A stretch of 24,710 nucleotides of DNA from an uncultured Bacilli bacterium (GTDB lineage Bacteria > Bacillota_I > Bacilli_A > RF39 > UBA660). A program made the position numbers and the translations under genes. The DNA is taken from contig CANQFX010000009.1 in assembly GCA_947600015.1 (NCBI GenBank), forward strand, positions 1 to 24,710. The letters are read 5' to 3'. The notes beneath the pieces were generated by a model, which worked only from the letters and a program-made list of their open reading frames with translations, searched no databases and was not told the origin of the DNA. Shown in pieces: positions 22,834 through 24,710 of this stretch (within the stretch, counting starts at the first letter, position 1; the number at the start of each line of letters is the position of its first letter).

Positions 22834-23561
22834 CTAGAGGAAAAATAATTCTTTTTTCTCTGTTTGTGACCATCATTTCTTCTTTTTTTTTACTTCAAAT
22901 ATTAGGAAAGCGCTTAAGTCCTATATTATATCGATATTTAAATGTAGAAAATAAACGATTTGCCAGTAATGTCGTAAACTATGCTGTTAATGAAATTCTT
23001 TCTGAAGAATTAGAGGAGGACTTATTTGAAATTGTAACGGGAGAAGAAGGAGAAATTCAAATATTAGATTATAATACGAAAAAAGTAAATCAGATTTTAA
23101 AAAAGATAACCGAAAAAATTCAATATCGTTTACAAAACTTAGAAGATGGAAAGACAGAAGGACTCAATATTTCTGATAGTTTTAAAGTGGGAAAATTTAC
23201 AAAATTAAAAAATGGCGTTTTATGTGAAATTCCAATGGGTTCTTTGCGGGGAAATTCTTTATTTATTAATATTGGTCCTACCATTCCTGTGCGTATGACT
23301 TTTTTAGGACAAGTTCAGTCAAATTTGAATACAAAGGTAAGCAGTTATGGAATTAACAATTTAGTATTAGAAGTGAATGTTCATGTGATGGTGGAAGAAC
23401 AAATTAGCATGCCAACGATGAGTAAAAGTGCTACTATTGAATTAGAAGCCCCACTTACGATGAAAATTATTCAAGGGAAAGTACCAGAATATTATTTAGA
23501 GGGAATTGATAAAAATTCTAATATCTATTCTTTGCCAATGAAAAATAAAAATAATTCTTAA
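22773..23561 (+). CDS. yunB: YunB-like sporulation protein, start uncertain
   Basis: A membrane protein with an Arg/Lys-rich start, one helix (about residues 24-45: KIILFSLFVTIISSFF) and an outer domain whose motifs fit YunB, a sigma-E-controlled B. subtilis sporulation protein of unknown activity: NVVNYAVNEIL, IPMGSLRGNSLFINIGPTIP, VRMTFLGQVQSNL and SSYGINNLVLEVNVHVMVEE. The only upstream ATG, at 22773, lies 61 nt inside ylmC, with a poor SD, and its first ~20 residues are just ylmC read in another frame. An ATT at 22809, 10 nt after GGAG (22795-22798), is the best non-standard alternative. Coupling to ylmC is likely either way. Confidence 0.82.
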   Translation: MERYYENRRRCYISKNRHALTRGKIILFSLFVTIISSFFLLQILGKRLSPILYRYLNVENKRFASNVVNYAVNEILSEELEEDLFEIVTGEEGEIQILDYNTKKVNQILKKITEKIQYRLQNLEDGKTEGLNISDSFKVGKFTKLKNGVLCEIPMGSLRGNSLFINIGPTIPVRMTFLGQVQSNLNTKVSSYGINNLVLEVNVHVMVEEQISMPTMSKSATIELEAPLTMKIIQGKVPEYYLEGIDKNSNIYSLPMKNKNNS

Positions 23562-23565
23562 TTTG

Positions 23566-23574
23566 TGATATAAT
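23566..23574 (+). promoter_or_regulatory. Extended -10 promoter of yutD
   Basis: TGA-TATAAT (TG 23566-23567, TATAAT 23569-23574), 20 nt before the yutD start; no clear -35. Confidence 0.6.
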
Positions 23575-23594
23575 AGAAAAAAGAAGGTGAAACT

Positions 23595-23873
23595 ATGAAA
23601 GAAATAGAAATTAATAACGTCAAATATGAGATTATTTATACTGATAAAAAAGATTTCAACAGCGATGAATTAGCGGAAAAAATAACAGATTACTTTGATC
23701 CTTTTGATTATATTTTTGGTGATTATTGTCAAGATAAAGTAAGACTAAAAGGATTTTATGATAGTAATTCAAAAAAGGCCAGTAAAATAAATGATATTAA
23801 ATATTTAGATGAGTATAAAGAAAATTATTGTCATTATGGAGCGAAAACATTTTTATTGAAAAAAATAAGATAA
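23595..23873 (+). CDS. yutD: YutD family (DUF1027) protein
   Basis: A 92-residue soluble protein of the uncharacterised YutD family. Conserved blocks seen: FDPFDYIFGDYC, DKVRLKGFYDSN, then YLDEYKENYCHYGAKTFLLK (family: YLQEYCNFGCAYFVLK). Length is typical. SD GAAGGTGA precedes the ATG. In B. subtilis yutD lies in the yunA-yunB neighbourhood, which matches its place just after yunB here. The function is unknown. Confidence 0.87.
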   Translation: MKEIEINNVKYEIIYTDKKDFNSDELAEKITDYFDPFDYIFGDYCQDKVRLKGFYDSNSKKASKINDIKYLDEYKENYCHYGAKTFLLKKIR

Positions 23874-23877
23874 ACTC

Positions 23878-23905
23878 TTGTAATTCTGTCAAAATATGTT
23901 AAAAT
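23878..23905 (+). promoter_or_regulatory. Promoter of the DUF1292 gene
   Basis: TTGTAA (23878-23883), a 16-nt spacer ending in TGT, TAAAAT (23900-23905): both a -35 and an extended -10, 30 nt before the start. Confidence 0.7.
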
Positions 23906-23935
23906 AGATGATAGATAGAATAGAAGGAGGTTTTT

Positions 23936-24220
23936 ATGGAAAACGTAGAAAATCAAGTACCAGAGAAACAAATGATGACGATATTGAATGAAAACGGAGT
24001 TGAAGAAGAAGTAGAGGTAATTTTTGCTTTTGAATTTAAAGATAATAAAAATGAGTATATTGTATATACAAAGGATGAAAAAGATGAAAACGGAAATGTT
24101 ACCGTTTATGTATCTAATGTAGATCGTTCTACAGGAGAACCATTACTTCAAGGAATTGATGACGAAGAAGAATGGAATCGTATTAAAGACGTATTGCGAG
24201 AATTATCAAAACCAGAATAA
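23936..24220 (+). CDS. DUF1292 (YrzB-like) acidic protein
   Basis: A 94-residue strongly acidic protein with the DUF1292 pattern: MTILNENGVEEEVEVIFAFEF, then YIVYTKDEKDENGNVTVYVS and a closing DDEEEWNRIKDVL. The family (B. subtilis YrzB) has no known activity. SD AGGAGG precedes the ATG. It is followed 20 nt later by the truncated edge ORF, so both probably share a transcript. The usual companions (yrrK/ruvX, alaS region) are not in the window. Confidence 0.85.
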   Translation: MENVENQVPEKQMMTILNENGVEEEVEVIFAFEFKDNKNEYIVYTKDEKDENGNVTVYVSNVDRSTGEPLLQGIDDEEEWNRIKDVLRELSKPE

Positions 24221-24240
24221 TATAAAAGGAGGTCATAAAT

Positions 24241-24710
24241 ATGGCAGTACCAAGTATAATAAATGAAAAAGAAATTGAAGAACGCAGGATGACACGACCA
24301 AAAGAAATGCCAAAAGGGATTTTACCAAGAAAAATCAGAACGCTTCCTACCAGTTTTCCGGAGATAAGAGCAAAGTGGAAAAAATATAGGCTTTCTAAGT
24401 TAGAAGAAAAATTAAATGAAGATAAAAATAATATTTTAAATGCCAAGGTAGAAATAGATTCTAAATATTATATGCCAGCAGAAGATCCAAAGCAAGACAA
24501 AAAATTATTTAAAAGAGCAGAAAAAATGGCTAAATTAGAAGCAAAGATTAGTTTGGTAAAAGAAAAAAAGAAATGGACCAAAAGGCAAGTAGGCAGTAGA
24601 GCAATCGTGTTATATAATAATATGATAGCAAATTTACGTTATAATACAGAAGGATATTTTTCTTTTGCAGATGATCTTGCAGAAGATGAAATATTTGGTA
24701 CGCAGAAACC
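24241..24710 (+). CDS. Unrecognised basic protein, cut by window end
   Basis: A reading frame from ATG 24241, just after AAAGGAGGT, that stays open to the right edge (156 full codons). It begins MAVPSIINEKEIEERRMTRP, is Lys/Arg/Glu-rich and mostly helical, with a likely coiled coil around residues 95-115 (KRAEKMAKLEAKISLVKEKK), followed by a segment with SRAIVLYNNMIANLRY. No membrane segment, signal or motif is recognised. The strong ribosome binding site and codon use like its neighbours support it as real. It likely forms an operon with the DUF1292 gene. Confidence 0.75.
   Translation, partial: MAVPSIINEKEIEERRMTRPKEMPKGILPRKIRTLPTSFPEIRAKWKKYRLSKLEEKLNEDKNNILNAKVEIDSKYYMPAEDPKQDKKLFKRAEKMAKLEAKISLVKEKKKWTKRQVGSRAIVLYNNMIANLRYNTEGYFSFADDLAEDEIFGTQK

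Noticed and set aside
1..24710. TGA read as Trp, as in Mycoplasma and Spiroplasma
   Set aside because: Genes end properly at TGA (for example lon and trpS) and Trp is encoded by TGG, so the standard bacterial code applies.

Overview
The window is AT-rich, gene-dense chromosomal DNA from a spore-forming, low-GC Firmicute. Sporulation genes (a SpoVID-like coat protein, a YsxE/CotS-like protein, sigma-G, YlmC/YmxH, YunB), a T-box leader, a rubrerythrin and strong AGGAGG-type ribosome binding sites all point to an anaerobic Bacillota. TGA is used only as a stop and Trp is TGG, so it is not a TGA-as-Trp mycoplasma. The gene families and compact layout resemble the Erysipelotrichia or gut 'RF39-like' branch of Bacilli; this placement is inference. 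No tRNA or rRNA gene, CRISPR array, insertion sequence or phage module was seen.

Left part (1-8.9 kb): a tiny membrane protein gene is coupled to a DUF3603-like gene. trpS runs convergently and carries a cysteine cluster like the [4Fe-4S] TrpRS of Thermotoga. Next comes a promoter, a complete T-box riboswitch and the overlapping operon gatC-gatA-gatB-aspS. This is the transamidation route to Asn-tRNA(Asn) and/or Gln-tRNA(Gln), paired with the AspRS that would supply mischarged Asp-tRNA(Asn). Trigger factor follows.

Middle part (8.9-16.6 kb): an orphan VirD4/TraG-like ATPase with no membrane anchor and no conjugation neighbours is divergent from a one-domain AraC-type regulator. Then come lon, an unrecognised gene coupled to it, a short spoVID-like gene and an overlapping ysxE-like pseudokinase gene. 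A small Cys-rich membrane ORF lies antisense to the ysxE end. The rubrerythrin gene has a Fur/PerR-like box over its promoter.

Right part (16.6-24.7 kb): a membrane-anchored protein of unknown function has a second Fur/PerR-like box over its -10. It is followed by a small three-helix membrane protein on the minus strand, a small conserved hypothetical, a U32 peptidase-family (RlhA-type) protein, a membrane-tethered thioredoxin-like protein, trmL, sigG (ribosome binding site inside a hairpin), ylmC, yunB, yutD, a DUF1292 gene and a truncated ORF at the edge. The sigG-ylmC order matches Bacillus subtilis; the yunB-yutD neighbourhood is also known there.

The points most worth following up are the Fur/PerR boxes shared by rubrerythrin and the unknown exported protein, the orphan soluble VirD4-like ATPase with its divergent regulator, the T-box with possible Asn and Glu codons, the Fe-S-type TrpRS, and the sigG hairpin. 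Nothing here is a clear new multi-gene system. All family assignments come from reading the sequence, without database searches.
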